64,000 nt of DNA from the NCBI RefSeq assembly GCF_014205845.1, contig NZ_JACHCR010000006.1, positions 186,001 to 250,000 of the forward strand. Direction: 5' to 3'. Source of the stretch: Mucilaginibacter cryoferens. Its GTDB lineage: Bacteria; Bacteroidota; Bacteroidia; Sphingobacteriales; Sphingobacteriaceae. Below, piece after piece: positions 15,278-26,000 of this stretch (position 1 is the first letter of the stretch; the number at the start of each line of letters is the position of its first letter). The notes beneath the pieces were generated by a model. The model saw only the letters and a program-made list of their open reading frames with translations. It was not told where the DNA came from and did no database searches. The translations under genes and the position numbers were made by a program.

Positions 15278-18268
15278 TCAAGAGTTTATGTTAGTCCTCT
15301 TTTGGGAGCTTATATTACCTCTTGATTCTTGATTATTCTCTCTTGATTCTTCTTTCTTCGTTATATCTATCAAAAAATCGTACAAATTAACCTCGGTAGT
15401 CAGGCCTAGTTTTTTGCGTACACGGTAACGGCTTATCTCCACACCTTTGAGCGAGATATTCATTAGCTGGGCTATCTCTTTAGAAGTGAGGTTAAGGCGC
15501 AAGTAGGCGCAAAGTTTCAGATCGGTAGCGCTAAGGCCAGGGAATTTGACTTTGATAATGCTAAGAAAATTGTTGTGTACCTGGTCAAAATAGATGGCAA
15601 AGCTGTTCCAGTCGTCATCCTTTTTCTCCGAATCGGCAAGCAGGCGGAAAACGCTGCGAAACTCGTGGGTAAGATCCGGCTGTTTTAGCTTTTTAATAAT
15701 GCCGGTTAACTCGTCTTTTATGTTCAATAAAATACGACCGCGATCTACCTGCTGCATGGTAATAGTTGCCAGTTCCTTGTTTTTGTAATTTAACTCCGTT
15801 TCCAGGTTTTCGTTTTTTAGGGAGATGATCTCTTTTTCGTTCCTATCCAACTCCAGGCTATGTAAATAGCTTAAACGATGCTGTTCTTCCTCGTGTTTTT
15901 GCTGGTGCAGTTCGAAGCGCTTTTGTTGCGCTTTGTAAGCGAAATACAAAATGTAAATGCCTAATAGCGTATAAAAAAAATAAGCAAGAATGGTTTGATA
16001 CCAGGCGGGCTCTACAATAAAAGTATAATTAACAGCAGGAGACGAACTGCCCAAATTATTGCGTACCCTTACCGAAAATGTATACTTGCCGTAAGGCAGA
16101 TTAGTGTAGTCCTTTTCGGTTTTTACCGACCATTTAGACCACTCATCGTCAAAACCCACCAGTTTGTAGCTAAATTCTTCATTGGCTTTCTGAGCGAAGA
16201 GCGTTGATGAATACTCAAAATGGAAAGAGTTCCAATGTTTGGAGATACTGGTAACGTGCCTGCTGTTTTGCGAGGCCGCTATTTGACCTTTATTCATAAA
16301 ATAGCCACCGAAAATAAGGCTATCCTTTTCGGCAATGGCTTTTACAGAGGTAAGCAGCACGTTGGGTTTAGTTTCGGATTTTACGTATTGCAGGTAATTG
16401 AGGTGAAAAATGCCATTGTCTGAGCCAATAAAAATATTCTCCATATTGTAGGGATATAAATTAGCCACACCTTTTACGGTTTGCCCTGCCAGTTCAGGAA
16501 AATAGATAACGGTGTAAGATTTGCCTGCAGTTGGTTTGCCGAAATCAATAACACCTATTTGCTTATTGCTCACAAACCAGATATTGCCATAAGTGTCAAC
16601 CGTAAGATTTTCTATGGCATTGTTCCCGAAAATGGGTTGATACCAGGCCGACTGCTCAAATTTGTTGTTGGCATTATTATACTCATACACGCCTTTTTCT
16701 GTAGCTACCAATACTTTGCCCTTTATAAAATAAACATGGTTGTTTAGTACAGATGGCAAGCCGTTTTTATCGGTGTACTGGGTATAGCGCCTGATCTTCC
16801 TTCTATCGGCAGCAAGCTGTATCTTGTAAACCCCACGGTAGGGGTGCGATGCCCACACTACATTTTCATTATCCGTGGCTATAGTAGACAGGGATTCGTA
16901 AATGCCATCTATCTTACTGTCGTTGCTAAATTCCTCGCCATTGTTTTTAAGCAATTGCAGACCGGTATAAGTACCTACAATGATATCTGGCGATGACGGA
17001 ATGGCCACAAATTTCCAGGCACCTTGCCCGGTTGTAATGGGTTTTGCCATATCTCCGGTAATTACAAACGCGCCATCCTCATGCCCCATTAAAAGGTGAT
17101 GATTAATTTCGCTTAAACTCCAAACCTGGCCCCGGGTATTTTGCACCTCGGTAAACTCGCTTTTATTGTTACTGATGTCTTTTTGTTGTTTATCCAGTTG
17201 TGTGGTAAACAACCCGTTTGATGTGCCAATATATAACCTGTTATTAAATATGCTGATGGCATTACTTTTTACCTGGGTTTGCTTACTGGCATAAATATGT
17301 TTTATTGATGAACTGTAGTTGATAAAATCGAGGCCATTCTCTAAGCCCAGCCACAGGTTTCTATCCCTGTCAGGCAGTATACTGAGTATATTGTTGCCCT
17401 GCAAGCCGTCGGCAGTCCAAAACCGCTCTACCAGGTTACCTTTACTATCTATAATAAAAAGGCCCTGGGCTTTGGTGCCGATGGCGTAACGGTTACTATC
17501 TATCTTTTTGGCGCAGCTTATAACATCGTTACTTAAAAAATGATCAATACCGGTTGCTTTTTTGATGAGGGTATTACCGGTAAGTAAAAATATACCTTTT
17601 TTTAATGTAGTAACCAAAAGGGTATCCCGGTTATAATCCATCACAGCGGTTATATGCAAATTGGCGGTAGGTAACTGTGTTTTGCAGGGCTGCCATTGCG
17701 AAGCGCCGAAATTCATCAGGCCTTCGGCCCTGTCTTCGGCAAATAATTGTGCGCCGGCGTTGTTAAGTAAGCGCCAGCCACCGGCAGCATCAAAGGTTTT
17801 AATTTTGTTGTTATTGTATTCAAATAGGCATTCAATAGTGCGGAAAAATACTTCGTTTTTGTATAGTACTATGCTCCAGATATCGGCAAATTGCCGGGCC
17901 TTTTGAGGCATCAGCTGTTTTATCGAATGAAAGCGCAAAACACCATGACTATCTGGAAAAAAGTAGCCTATTTCATCCTGCCCTCCAACAAAAACTCTAC
18001 CCGTAGCATCAATAGCCAACGATTTGACGGCCGTTTTATTGGGCAGGGGGTAAGTTTTCCAATAGCTGCCGTCAAAAGTGAGCAGCCCATCGTTATTAGC
18101 AAAATAAAGAATCCCGTTGCGGTCTTGCTTTGCATCGTAAATTTCGGTGCTGGCATTGTAATCGGCGTGGGTATAGTTTTTAATTGCGGGTATGCCAATG
18201 GTATTTTGCGCGTTAGCGGCGCAAATAATAGCAGTACAAGCCAGAATAAGCAGGACAATTTTCTTCAT
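15278..18268 (-). CDS. Membrane-anchored LuxR-type regulator with propeller sensor domain
   Basis: 996 residues. A signal sequence (ILACTAIICAANAQ) leads to a long two-component-type beta-propeller (about 25-650, with repeats such as DRDRNLWLGLENGLDFI). A Y_Y_Y domain (about 680-755, ending GKYTFSVRVRNN) and one TM helix (about 760-785) come next. A coiled coil (RFELHQQKHEEEQHRL onward) leads to a C-terminal LuxR-type helix-turn-helix with LTSKEIAQLMNISLKGVEIS. There is no kinase or receiver domain. The sensor lies in the periplasm and the DNA-binding end in the cytoplasm. It faces the ABC permease convergently; its targets are unknown. Confidence 0.88.
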   Translation of the reverse strand: MKKIVLLILACTAIICAANAQNTIGIPAIKNYTHADYNASTEIYDAKQDRNGILYFANNDGLLTFDGSYWKTYPLPNKTAVKSLAIDATGRVFVGGQDEIGYFFPDSHGVLRFHSIKQLMPQKARQFADIWSIVLYKNEVFFRTIECLFEYNNNKIKTFDAAGGWRLLNNAGAQLFAEDRAEGLMNFGASQWQPCKTQLPTANLHITAVMDYNRDTLLVTTLKKGIFLLTGNTLIKKATGIDHFLSNDVISCAKKIDSNRYAIGTKAQGLFIIDSKGNLVERFWTADGLQGNNILSILPDRDRNLWLGLENGLDFINYSSSIKHIYASKQTQVKSNAISIFNNRLYIGTSNGLFTTQLDKQQKDISNNKSEFTEVQNTRGQVWSLSEINHHLLMGHEDGAFVITGDMAKPITTGQGAWKFVAIPSSPDIIVGTYTGLQLLKNNGEEFSNDSKIDGIYESLSTIATDNENVVWASHPYRGVYKIQLAADRRKIRRYTQYTDKNGLPSVLNNHVYFIKGKVLVATEKGVYEYNNANNKFEQSAWYQPIFGNNAIENLTVDTYGNIWFVSNKQIGVIDFGKPTAGKSYTVIYFPELAGQTVKGVANLYPYNMENIFIGSDNGIFHLNYLQYVKSETKPNVLLTSVKAIAEKDSLIFGGYFMNKGQIAASQNSRHVTSISKHWNSFHFEYSSTLFAQKANEEFSYKLVGFDDEWSKWSVKTEKDYTNLPYGKYTFSVRVRNNLGSSSPAVNYTFIVEPAWYQTILAYFFYTLLGIYILYFAYKAQQKRFELHQQKHEEEQHRLSYLHSLELDRNEKEIISLKNENLETELNYKNKELATITMQQVDRGRILLNIKDELTGIIKKLKQPDLTHEFRSVFRLLADSEKKDDDWNSFAIYFDQVHNNFLSIIKVKFPGLSATDLKLCAYLRLNLTSKEIAQLMNISLKGVEISRYRVRKKLGLTTEVNLYDFLIDITKKEESRENNQESRGNISSQKRTNINS

Positions 18269-18443
18269 CTAATTGGTTTGATAAGCACCAGAAGCTAATC
18301 AGGATGAAATTTAGATAAAGATTTTTGTATAACGAACTATTTGCTTGTTTGTAGGGTGTGGTTTAGCTGCATTTACAGCTATATAGGAGTAATTTGTAGT
18401 GGTGATGTAGAGGGTAGCAGCAAGGTGCGAAAATTGATATTTA

Positions 18444-18827
18444 TTAATCTTCCAGGTCGTTCATTATCTCTATGGCCGCAAAAACAGAGAGGCCTTTTAA
18501 CATTAGTACTTTGCTCGATCTGGTTTTGCGCAGCATATAGCTCCTGTCGTCTTCCATCTCTGATGCAAAGTGACTGATGTAATTATCAATTTGCCAATCG
18601 GTAGGTATGGCTATGCTTACCTGTCCAAACGCCTGCGAAATATCGAGTATAACGATGCCTGTGATATCGGCATGCGTAAAATCAAGTTCGGTGTTACCAA
18701 ACACGTTTTTAACACTGCCGCCTTTAAAATCTTTGGAAATGATGGTTCTTTTTATCTCGCCAAAAATAGTGGTTGTATTAATGTAATCGTCGGCGTTTTG
18801 CATAGCAGTGTTGGATAAAATATTCAT
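18444..18827 (-). CDS. LiaF/YvqF-like C-terminal domain protein
   Basis: 127 residues from the ATG at 18827; the frame extends to a TTG at 18884 that gives no family similarity. The sequence FKGGSVKNVFGNTELDFTHA, then VILDISQAFGQVSIAIPTDW, follows the beta-solenoid pattern of the LiaF C-terminal domain (cell-wall-active antibiotic response family). No TM helices are present, unlike full-length LiaF, so this is a soluble version. It is separated from the GNAT gene by about 120 bases. Confidence 0.7.
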   Translation of the reverse strand: MNILSNTAMQNADDYINTTTIFGEIKRTIISKDFKGGSVKNVFGNTELDFTHADITGIVILDISQAFGQVSIAIPTDWQIDNYISHFASEMEDDRSYMLRKTRSSKVLMLKGLSVFAAIEIMNDLED

Positions 18828-18951
18828 TTTGTTTGAATTATTGTTATCCAAAAATAGGATGAGGAAAGCGGCGGAAAAAGGCAAACCCTGTGGGAGGTTT
18901 AAAGTTGTCGGTAAAAGGGGGGATTATGTCGGTAAAAATGTATTGACCCTG

Positions 18952-19902
18952 CTAAAATATATCAATATCGGCAAAAGTGAATTTAATCATGCCTGTTGGT
19001 AGGCCGTTGCCCAAGTCTTTAAATATAATGGGGAACGAATTTATTGGCTGATACCGGGCTGCAAATAACTGGTGTAGTTGCGTTCCCCGGCTTGTATGAA
19101 ACTGAAGCTGATTTACCCCCAGCCGCTGTGCTGTTTTTATTAAATGCTGCATTGTGGCCGCAAAGTTTTCGGTACTTACTATCATGTCGCCAATGAGCAG
19201 GTCGTTGTTTATTTTTATCCAGATATTGGCTCCGTTAAAGGTTATTACTTTGGTTACATTATAGGTTTTACTTTGCAGATAATCTTCATTGCGCAACACA
19301 CCGCCATAGCCATCTTTTAAAACCGAGCTGCCGATTGCATGTGGGGATGTGAGGTGTGTTTTAAGTATAAAGTTGCTGTACCAGCTATACAGCTTTTTAA
19401 ACAAGTGGAATTTTGTGCCGATTTTTTGAATTGGGAAAGCTTTTACCGGAATAACAAAGCAATCCATCCGGTCGGCAGCCTGCCAGCCTAGTTTATTAAT
19501 AAAGCCAGGGAGCGAGTTTTGATTAGGGAAGCCAAAAAGGAGTTTGATGCCCGATTGGATACAAAGTTGAAAGGTAAGCCGGGCCAACTCTACAAACAAG
19601 CCTTTGTTACGATGATTTGGATGGGTCATGGTATCTGCCGATTGGGCGGAGAGAATGGTTTCTCCATCGCAGTAAATAAAGCAGGGGATAACACCGTAAA
19701 AGGCAATAGGCTGCAATTGTATATCATAAGCTATAAAGCCAATATAGTTTACCGATGTGTAGGCCGTATTATATTTACATTCGAAATAGCCGGGTTGTAC
19801 CTGTTTGCCATAAACGGCGGCGTGCAGTCTTGCTAAATCGTTTAGGGTGGTAGCGCTCAATTTTTTGATAGTGCGCGCGTCTACAGTATTAATGTTGCTC
19901 AT
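18952..19902 (-). CDS. GNAT-family acetyltransferase
   Basis: 316 residues. The acetyl-CoA loop is recognisable in DTMTHPNHRNKGLFVELARL, preceded by the beta strand AFYGVIPCFIYCDGE. The long C-terminal half (about 160-316) has no clear family match but is typical for GNAT enzymes in polysaccharide and lipid gene clusters. The gene starts 14 bases inside the end of the polysaccharide deacetylase gene, so the two are co-translated. A joint role in modifying a surface glycan, with the deacetylase freeing amines, is an inference. Confidence 0.75.
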   Translation of the reverse strand: MSNINTVDARTIKKLSATTLNDLARLHAAVYGKQVQPGYFECKYNTAYTSVNYIGFIAYDIQLQPIAFYGVIPCFIYCDGETILSAQSADTMTHPNHRNKGLFVELARLTFQLCIQSGIKLLFGFPNQNSLPGFINKLGWQAADRMDCFVIPVKAFPIQKIGTKFHLFKKLYSWYSNFILKTHLTSPHAIGSSVLKDGYGGVLRNEDYLQSKTYNVTKVITFNGANIWIKINNDLLIGDMIVSTENFAATMQHLIKTAQRLGVNQLQFHTSRGTQLHQLFAARYQPINSFPIIFKDLGNGLPTGMIKFTFADIDIF

Positions 19903-20896
19903 ACCGGTGGGTTATGGTGGCGTGCAATTGGTTAATGGGCGAAATAAATGGGTTTACCGTAAAGCGTTCGCGCATGGTGGCATCGAGGTGGTCGTCAGCA
20001 AAAAGAAAATCCATGGCGAGTAGTTGGGTATAACCCTCCTTTTTTGCAGCTTCAACTACCGGTTTATTATATGAGCCGTAAGGAAACGCGATGCTGTTTA
20101 CAGGCTTTTGAATGAGGTTTTCCAGGAAATTTTTGGATGCCTTTAATTCCCATACCGCGTCTTCGATATTGATACGGGCAAGGTCGTTATGATAATATCC
20201 ATGTGCACCTACGGTAGCCCATGGCGAGGAGCCCAAATGTTTGATCTCGTTGGCTGTCATTTGCAGCCAGTAATCTGTATTATTGGCGTTGTTTTTAAAC
20301 GGAAGCAAGGGGTAAAGTAACTCCATCATTTCGGTCTTTGCAGTAAAGCCTGCAGATCTTAATGTTTCTACAAGGCTTATTCCAGTAATGGCATCAATGT
20401 ATTTATCGTACCTGCCTTTATAGTATTGCTGTTTTTTGTATTCGATGGTTTGTGGACCGTATTTGCTTACAATCCCCAAAAAATCGTTCCATAAAACGTC
20501 ATAACCTGCATCACGGATGCCGGTTACAAAAAAGGTGGCGGGTAATCGGTATTGCTCCAGCAACGGCAGCACGTATTTGTAATTATTGGCGAAGCCATCG
20601 TCAAAAGAGATGCAGATATTGAATTTATCGGCACTGAAATTTTGCTGATAAAAATCATCAAGCGAAATAACATTACAATACTTTTTATAAAGCACCAGGT
20701 GGGCTTCAAATATTTTACGGGTTAAAAATATTGGGTTGAAGCGGGTATGGTCCTGCTCGCAAATACCGTGGTATATCATTATGCGGCTACCCCTGGCGTT
20801 TTGTAAAAAGCGTTCATATAACCCTAGGGAATAGCCAAGGTCTCGGGTTTTATATTTGGCTTCCCTGTACAGCTTATTTCTGATAGCAGTAATCAT
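19889..20896 (-). CDS. Polysaccharide deacetylase (NodB homology domain)
   Basis: 335 residues. The NodB metal motif ICISFDDGFANNYKYV carries the catalytic/metal Asp pair. RLPATFFVTG, VGAHGYYHNDLARI (the His-x3-4-His metal ligands) and NSIAFPYGSYNKPVVEAA mark the later motifs. There is no signal peptide, so the enzyme is probably cytoplasmic or membrane associated, as in capsule and lipopolysaccharide clusters. It is translationally coupled to the GNAT gene. Confidence 0.85.
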   Translation of the reverse strand: MITAIRNKLYREAKYKTRDLGYSLGLYERFLQNARGSRIMIYHGICEQDHTRFNPIFLTRKIFEAHLVLYKKYCNVISLDDFYQQNFSADKFNICISFDDGFANNYKYVLPLLEQYRLPATFFVTGIRDAGYDVLWNDFLGIVSKYGPQTIEYKKQQYYKGRYDKYIDAITGISLVETLRSAGFTAKTEMMELLYPLLPFKNNANNTDYWLQMTANEIKHLGSSPWATVGAHGYYHNDLARINIEDAVWELKASKNFLENLIQKPVNSIAFPYGSYNKPVVEAAKKEGYTQLLAMDFLFADDHLDATMRERFTVNPFISPINQLHATITHRYEQH

Positions 20897-21033
20897 ATAA
20901 TCAATACGCCCGTAATTGATAATGGTTGCCCGGGATAGGTGTCAAAAAGCTGAATACTTAAAACAAAGAATTTTTTGAGCCTTTTGCAATTAGTTTAGTA
21001 TACAGGCTAATATTCATCAGATTCTCAAAATAG

Positions 21034-21071
21034 TGTTAAAAACAAAAGGCCCCGGGTTATCCGGAGCCTTC
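21034..21071 (-). terminator. Rho-independent terminator of the OmpA-family gene
   Basis: On the minus strand, AAGGCTCCGG pairs with CCGGGGCCTT across a short ATAAC loop, and the stem runs straight into TTTTGTTTTT. It sits 25 bases after the stop codon at 21096. Confidence 0.85.
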
Positions 21072-21095
21072 GCAAACAATATTTAATTGGTAAAA

Positions 21096-22430
21096 TTATT
21101 TTTGTTTGAACTGAACGCGACGGTTTAATACACGACCATCTTCAGTAGCATTATCAGCAATTGGCTGAGTTTCACCAAAGCCTTTTACTTTTACTTTTTT
21201 AGCATCAACACCAGAGTTAACCAGGTAAGTTTTTACAGAGTTAGCACGGTCTTTTGATAAAGCGATGTTGTGAGCTGCAGTACCTTCAGACGAAGCAAAA
21301 CCATCAACCTCAACACCTTTACCAGAGGCACGTAAGTCGGCAGAAGTAGCATCTAACACTGGGTAAGATGAAGTACGCAATACCGAGCTATCAAATTCAA
21401 ACTGGATGTTTGAGTAAGCAGTACCTTTAGGAGTAGCAGCAATTGTATCTGGTTTAGGGAATACGATAACACAACCAGAACCATCAACTACACTACCTGC
21501 AGGTGTACCTGGGCATTTATCAAACTGATCGGCAACACCATCACCATCAGAATCTTTTTTCAGATCGCTAACCGCAGTTTCAACATTGGTAACACGGCCT
21601 TTTAAAGCTTCAACTTCCTGGCGTAAGGCTGCATCGTACAATTCATCATACATCAAAGCAACCGGATTTACCCACTCCAGGTTCTTTTTTGATTTTGGGC
21701 CAAATGTATACTCTAAACCTCCATAGGTATAAGTATAATGGCTAAAGGTAGGATAAGTATGAGCACCAGAGAAGTTATAACCTTGTACAAAGCTAACTGT
21801 ATAACCTAAGTTTAAGGCTACCGCATCGCTAAGTTTAAATTTAACGCCTAAGCCAACTGGGGCAAATAATTCTTTCACGTTTTTATCACCAAATGGCAGT
21901 GTTTGAACTGTACCATCCGCCAAAGTATTAGATTTAATTTTGTACATATCTAAACCTAAACCGGCAGAACCGTAAAAATTAACGGCGTTATTGCGGTGTA
22001 AAAAACTAACGCTTGCAATGTTAAACACTGCGCTTAACGCGGCCGAATTAAAGTTGGTAGTATATTCGCTAATACCAAATTTATCGGTTCCGGCTTTATC
22101 AATACCATGTACCTTACCGCCCAAATAATCGAGCTGTAAGCTAAAGGTGTGCGATAGTTGTTGCCTCAAGTAAGCACCGTACCCTAAATCAACCTTAAAT
22201 TTATTGGTTGTGTTAATCGTAAATGGAACAAGGCCATCGGTGATACCCGCGCTAACGCCGATACTGAAGGTGTTGTACTGGCCAATACCGCCAAACACTT
22301 TGGGGGTAGCACCATCGGAAGACACTGTAGTTGTGGTTTTGGTGGAGTCGGTTTGTGCAAAAGCAATACCGGCAACCATCAAAGACGCAAATGTTAATCC
22401 TGCTGTTTTCTTTAATGTAGAATATTTCAT
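21096..22430 (-). CDS. OmpA-family outer membrane protein with TSP3 repeat
   Basis: 444 residues with a signal peptide (ending GIAFAQ). Residues about 35-260 are predicted outer-membrane barrel strands. A short coiled linker comes next, then a calcium-binding thrombospondin type 3 repeat (SDGDGVADQFDKCPGTPAG, about 293-315). The C-terminal OmpA peptidoglycan-binding domain (about 335-444) contains FEFDSSVLRTSSYPVLD, VDGFASSEGTAAHNIALSKD and RVLNRRVQF. It anchors the outer membrane to peptidoglycan. It has its own terminator and a long AT-rich upstream region. Confidence 0.92.
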   Translation of the reverse strand: MKYSTLKKTAGLTFASLMVAGIAFAQTDSTKTTTTVSSDGATPKVFGGIGQYNTFSIGVSAGITDGLVPFTINTTNKFKVDLGYGAYLRQQLSHTFSLQLDYLGGKVHGIDKAGTDKFGISEYTTNFNSAALSAVFNIASVSFLHRNNAVNFYGSAGLGLDMYKIKSNTLADGTVQTLPFGDKNVKELFAPVGLGVKFKLSDAVALNLGYTVSFVQGYNFSGAHTYPTFSHYTYTYGGLEYTFGPKSKKNLEWVNPVALMYDELYDAALRQEVEALKGRVTNVETAVSDLKKDSDGDGVADQFDKCPGTPAGSVVDGSGCVIVFPKPDTIAATPKGTAYSNIQFEFDSSVLRTSSYPVLDATSADLRASGKGVEVDGFASSEGTAAHNIALSKDRANSVKTYLVNSGVDAKKVKVKGFGETQPIADNATEDGRVLNRRVQFKQK

Positions 22431-23068
22431 CGTTTTGGATTTTTTTGTTTTAGCTATAGATCACTAAAATTTATAATTATTAAGCTTATAACTTACAAAA
22501 ACGATAATAGTTTTATGTTTTAGAAAATTTAATTGTTTTCTAATGTCTGGCAGAGTATGTAGCGCTATTGATCGCCTTTTATGGGGCTCTGTTTATTTTA
22601 CAACAATTTAGCAGTTGATTTCTAAAACAGCTAATGTTAAACCTCTGCTTTTTATTTCATCTATCCGAAACCACACGCTAACAAACAGATAGCCATCCCA
22701 ATTTTATAATACTTGTCAAAATCGGATTATATAAGGATAATTTATATAAAAGTACGGTATCGATAAAAACTAAATTTGTACAGCGGGTGATTAATTGTGT
22801 TTATCACAATTATTATATAAATACTGAAGAGACTTACATGTATACTTTTTTACTGCACTTAACCGATAGCACGGATTGGATTCCCTATGTTTTTTAAGGT
22901 ATTAATAATTGTGTTTAATACATGTATTAAATGAAAATTTACTAAAACCAAATCATATATGAGATAACCTATAAAGGAAAATTGCCCGGCAATTATTGTA
23001 CACCCCGTACATCGCACCTATTTATTAACAACTAATAAAATCAACGTAACAAAATTAAATCCAAACAA
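22431..23068. other. Divergent AT-rich region between ompA-like gene and susC-like gene
   Basis: 638 bases with no gene. It should contain promoters for both flanking genes. A perfect TANNTTTG box (TAAATTTG) lies at 22771-22778 on the plus strand, about 290 bases before SusC. No TTG was found at the expected distance. A long leader before SusC would fit the family. Nothing else was recognised. Confidence 0.5.
22771..22778 (+). promoter_or_regulatory. Candidate -7 box (TAAATTTG) for the SusC operon
   Basis: Exact match to the Bacteroidota -7 consensus TANNTTTG, in the intergenic region upstream of SusC. The -33 TTG element is not evident, so this is a weak promoter call. Confidence 0.35.
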
Positions 23069-26000
23069 ATGAGAAAACTTATACTATACCTCATGCTGTG
23101 TTGTATGTTCTGTAGTTTACTTAACCCGGTATATGGCCAAACTGCCGCGTTTACCGTTCAGGGCCAGGTTAAGGATACGGACGGCAAAGCTGTAGTTGGC
23201 GCAACCATATCAGAAAAAGGCCTGCCAGGTAACGGTACCATCACAAATATTGATGGCCGTTTTACACTTAAATTAAAAGGAAATTCGAGCACTATTTTTA
23301 TTAGTCTTATAGGCTATAAACGCCTGGAGACAAAAGTAACAGAAAACAGCACCACATTTACCCTGCATCAGGATGAGCAGGCATTAAACGACGTTGTAAT
23401 AGTAGGTTATCAGAGCCAAAACAGGCGCGAAGTTACCGCTGCCATCTCATCATTAAAAGGTAAAGATATTGCCGATATTCCGGAGGCGAGTTTCGACCAG
23501 ATGCTGCAAGGCCGGTTACCGGGAGTGAGTGTGCTATCGAGCACAGGCGAGGTTGGCTCGAAACCCAATATTGTGATCCGTGGGTCTACCAATGTTGACT
23601 TCGGTAATGCCAACGGTGGTAACTCCGGCCCCTTGTACATCATTGATGGGGTTATATTTGATGTAAACGCCATAGGTACAGCCTATGGTAATAATAACCC
23701 CTTGTCGTTAATAAATCCAAGTGATATTGAGTCGATAGATGTATTAAAAGATGCCTCGGCGGCGGCTATTTATGGTGCACGTGGTGGTAATGGTGTTATT
23801 ATTGTTAAAACCAAACAAGCCAAAAGGGGGAAACCCCAGGTATCTATATCTACCTATGCCGGTGTAACAACGGCTCCCAATTTAATTAAAGTTACTACAG
23901 GCGCTGCCGAACGTGCATTAAAGCTAAAATTGCTGGAAGAACAACTGGGCTATAGTAATATACAGTCGGGCGTTATTCCACGGGCATTAACAGATAGTTT
24001 AAACCCGGCATTTAACAATGATGTGGACTGGCAAGGGTTACTAATAAGGAAAAAAACGGTGGTTAACAGCCAGAGCGCTTCTGTTGCAGGTTACGCGGGT
24101 ACAACATCTTACCGCTTATCGGTCAATCATTATAACGAGCAGGGTATTTTAAATGGCTACGGTTTAGATAAAATAACGCCGCATTTAAATCTTACCATTC
24201 AGCCATTCAAAAAAATGTCTGTCACGGTTGATCTGTTGATGAGTTCTGAAAGGCAAAGCCATGGTGTTGGCGGGGCAGGAGCCTACCTGTTTACCGCCTG
24301 GAATTTTCCAAGTTCTTTTCTTCAGCTAAGTCCGGAGCAAGTAGCTGTTTATAGTGGTAAACAACATTATTACGATGATAACCGTACGTTTACCATTGTG
24401 GGTTCTGTACACGTAACAGATACCCTGGCTAAAAACCTCACCATCAATAGTACGTACGGATCTACCAACTATACGGATAAGTACGATTATTTTTCGCCAC
24501 AGATACTTAATGGTACGCTTAATACGGCTTACAGCAATACTAGTACAAGTCCGTCATGGTCATTCGAAAATTTTTTGCAGTACACCAAAGAAATAGGTAA
24601 ACACCGGTTTATTTTAGCAGCAGGCGCAGCGCTTTACAGTTACGAAAATACCTATAATTACGCTTCTGCTGCGGGTATTAATATCTCAGGAATTTATACC
24701 GTGCAAACAGTACCGGCGGGCACAAACCTCAACGCGCAAACCAGCTATGCGCGTAAAACTACCGAATCTTATTACGCCAGGTTTAATTACGATTACTCGG
24801 GCAAATACCTGTTTACCGCCAGTTTTCGCCGGGATGCAACATCCATTTATAGCCCGCAATACCGTTGGGCTACTTTCCCGGCCATGGCTGCCGGTTGGAT
24901 AGCATCAGACGAATCATTTTTTAGTCCGCTGAAAAAAGTGGTTAACTTTTTAAAATTTAGGGCCAGCTATGGTATCGATGGTAAAGACCCGGGCCAATGG
25001 TATTCAAAATTTCAAACATTATCTACCGATGCCAGCCGCTATGTAGGTACCAATGGCACAATTACGCCTAACGGTTACTTGGGTGGAATATCGAGTACCT
25101 ATAATGGTACTACTATTGTATCTCCTTTTCCCTATTATAATAATTACCTAAGTGGCGGCGTAAAGTCAAGCAACAGCGTACGCTGGGAGAAAGACCATCA
25201 GATTGATATTGGTGGCGATATGGAGTTGTTTAACAGCCGCGTTAATGTAACTGTAGATTGGTATCAGAAAGATGCCAAAGATGTGTTCTTTTACAACGTA
25301 CCGGCACAGGCAACAAGTGGTTACCAATATTATTCTGGCAACTATGTAGATATCCGTAACCAGGGGCTGGAGTTTGCCACAAATATTAATGTTTTGGGGC
25401 CCAGATCACCTTTTAAATGGAATTTTAATTTTAATATTTCTATCAATAAAAATCTGGTAACCAAGTTGCCAAATGATAACCGCGATTTCTTGTTTGGTGA
25501 TTCGTGGTTTTATAAAACCCTAACTCTTGGCGAGCCGCTGTTTAGCTACAGGGTTTTCCATACCAATGGGGTTTATGCAACAGATGCACAGGTGCCGGTT
25601 GACCCGGTTACAGGTAAAAAGGAAACCTATTACGGCGTACCGTTGCAGGCCGGCGATCCTAAATATGTAGATGTAAACGGCGACTATAACATCACCAACG
25701 ACGATAAATACATTGCCGGTAACCCCAACCCTAAGTATACAGGTGGTTTTGGGAGCACATTTAATTACAAACGCATCACCTTAAGCTTTTTTGCTTCATA
25801 TGTTGCCGGTCGCAAAATATTAAACGGTGCATTATCCGATGCTTTGAACGGCACCAGGGCAATAGGTGGATGGGGAAGTATTGCCGGTGTAGCAACTTAT
25901 ACAGGTACACTTAACCAGTTCTGGCAGGCATCCGGCGATCAAACAACTTACGCACGCCTGGTTTACCCCAACGGTTCGCAAACCGATCCATGGAACATTG

